From contig JAIXUE010000026.1 in NCBI GenBank assembly GCA_027483605.1, positions 1 through 64,000 of the forward strand: DNA of 64,000 nt, in the 5' to 3' direction. Shown here one piece after another: positions 63,878-64,000 of this stretch. The stretch's first letter is position 1. Each line of letters begins with the position of its first letter. A model generated the notes under the pieces. The model worked only from the letters and a program-made list of their open reading frames with translations, was not told the origin of the DNA and ran no database searches. A program made the position numbers and the translations under genes. The stretch comes from Cryomorphaceae bacterium (GTDB lineage: Bacteria > Bacteroidota > Bacteroidia > Flavobacteriales_D > Crocinitomicaceae).

Positions 63878-64000
63878 TTATGAAAATACAAATTTACAAC
63901 ACTACCTGTATCAAGAAATTCAACTTCATCAGCAAGATTCTTCATTAGAAAAACACCGCGGCCACTATCCTTTAAGAGGTTTTCTGGAGCGGTTGGATCA
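63874..64000 (-). CDS. C-terminal end of an HATPase/RsbW-like ATP-binding protein
   Basis: The last 41 codons of a minus-strand gene entering from the right edge: LKDSGRGVFLMKNLAD, then EVEFLDTGSVVNLYFHK and stop. This is the G2-box region and final strand of a Bergerat-fold (anti-sigma kinase, RsbW-like HATPase_c_2) domain. The stop overlaps the ybeY start by four bases (ATGA), so both are cotranscribed. The N-terminus is outside the window. Confidence 0.8.
   Translation of the reverse strand, partial: DPTAPENLLKDSGRGVFLMKNLADEVEFLDTGSVVNLYFHK

Overview
The window reads as chromosome of a Bacteroidota bacterium, most likely an aerobic member of Flavobacteriales or a close relative. The evidence is type IX secretion (T9SS) C-terminal sorting domains, a SusC/SusD pair, GEVED-domain surface proteins, promoters of the Bacteroidota form (-33 TTG, -7 TAnnTTTG), atpD-atpC apart from other ATP synthase genes, and an aerobic cytochrome c oxidase cluster. 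There is no insertion sequence, phage, CRISPR array, rRNA or tRNA in view. Coding density is very high and no gene-free stretch exceeds about 230 bases.

Layout. 1-10.6 kb: two large minus-strand secreted proteins, one cut by the window edge and one a 2771-residue T9SS cargo adhesin. 10.7-18.8 kb: housekeeping genes (atypical SDR, glycosyltransferase, orphan histidine kinase, enoyl-CoA hydratase, flippase, dxs). 18.8-31.7 kb: a polysaccharide utilisation locus (sugar MFS transporter, Nudix-type regulator, SusC, SusD, PKD lipoprotein, GH16, GH3, T9SS glycan-binding protein) whose enzymes point to laminarin or another beta-1,3-glucan. 31.7-37.9 kb: cytochrome oxidase assembly and subunit genes (ctaB, two subunit III-like genes, subunit IV, two SCO proteins, two small membrane proteins). 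37.8-40 kb: dCMP deaminase, an S41 protease and a previously uncalled 36-residue membrane protein. 40-43.8 kb: a minus-strand operon with ATGA overlaps (ABC exporter, leaderless binding protein, secreted propeller protein). 43.8-47.9 kb: prs-rplY, a GT2 enzyme, dihydroorotase and a DUF4296 lipoprotein. 47.9-56.6 kb: mostly minus strand; murI, two OmpH/Skp chaperones, bamA, uppS, atpD-atpC, a LolC/E permease and rbfA. 56.7-64 kb: ABC transporter, fatty acid desaturase, two small genes, a 2-hydroxyacid dehydrogenase, mnmG, ybeY and the end of an ATP-binding protein.

How parts work together. In the glucan locus the PKD lipoprotein, SusD and the T9SS protein would bind glucan at the surface, GH16 would cut it, SusC would import oligomers, GH3 would release glucose and the MFS carrier would take it into the cytoplasm. 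Three 21-bp palindromes (TTATTGTA-N5-TACAATAA type) lie over the promoters of this locus, and a half-site precedes the transporter; I infer they are operators of the Nudix regulator encoded in the locus.

Most notable signals: two perfect 16-bp parS sites (TGTTTCACGTGAAACA) 35 bp apart at the ybeY/mnmG junction, one inside the last codons of ybeY; the palindrome regulon; a repeated arrangement in which the -7 element ends 4 to 7 bases before the start codon, implying leaderless or nearly leaderless mRNAs; and a LolC/E permease that lacks a usual start codon and lies in the same frame directly behind the rbfA stop.
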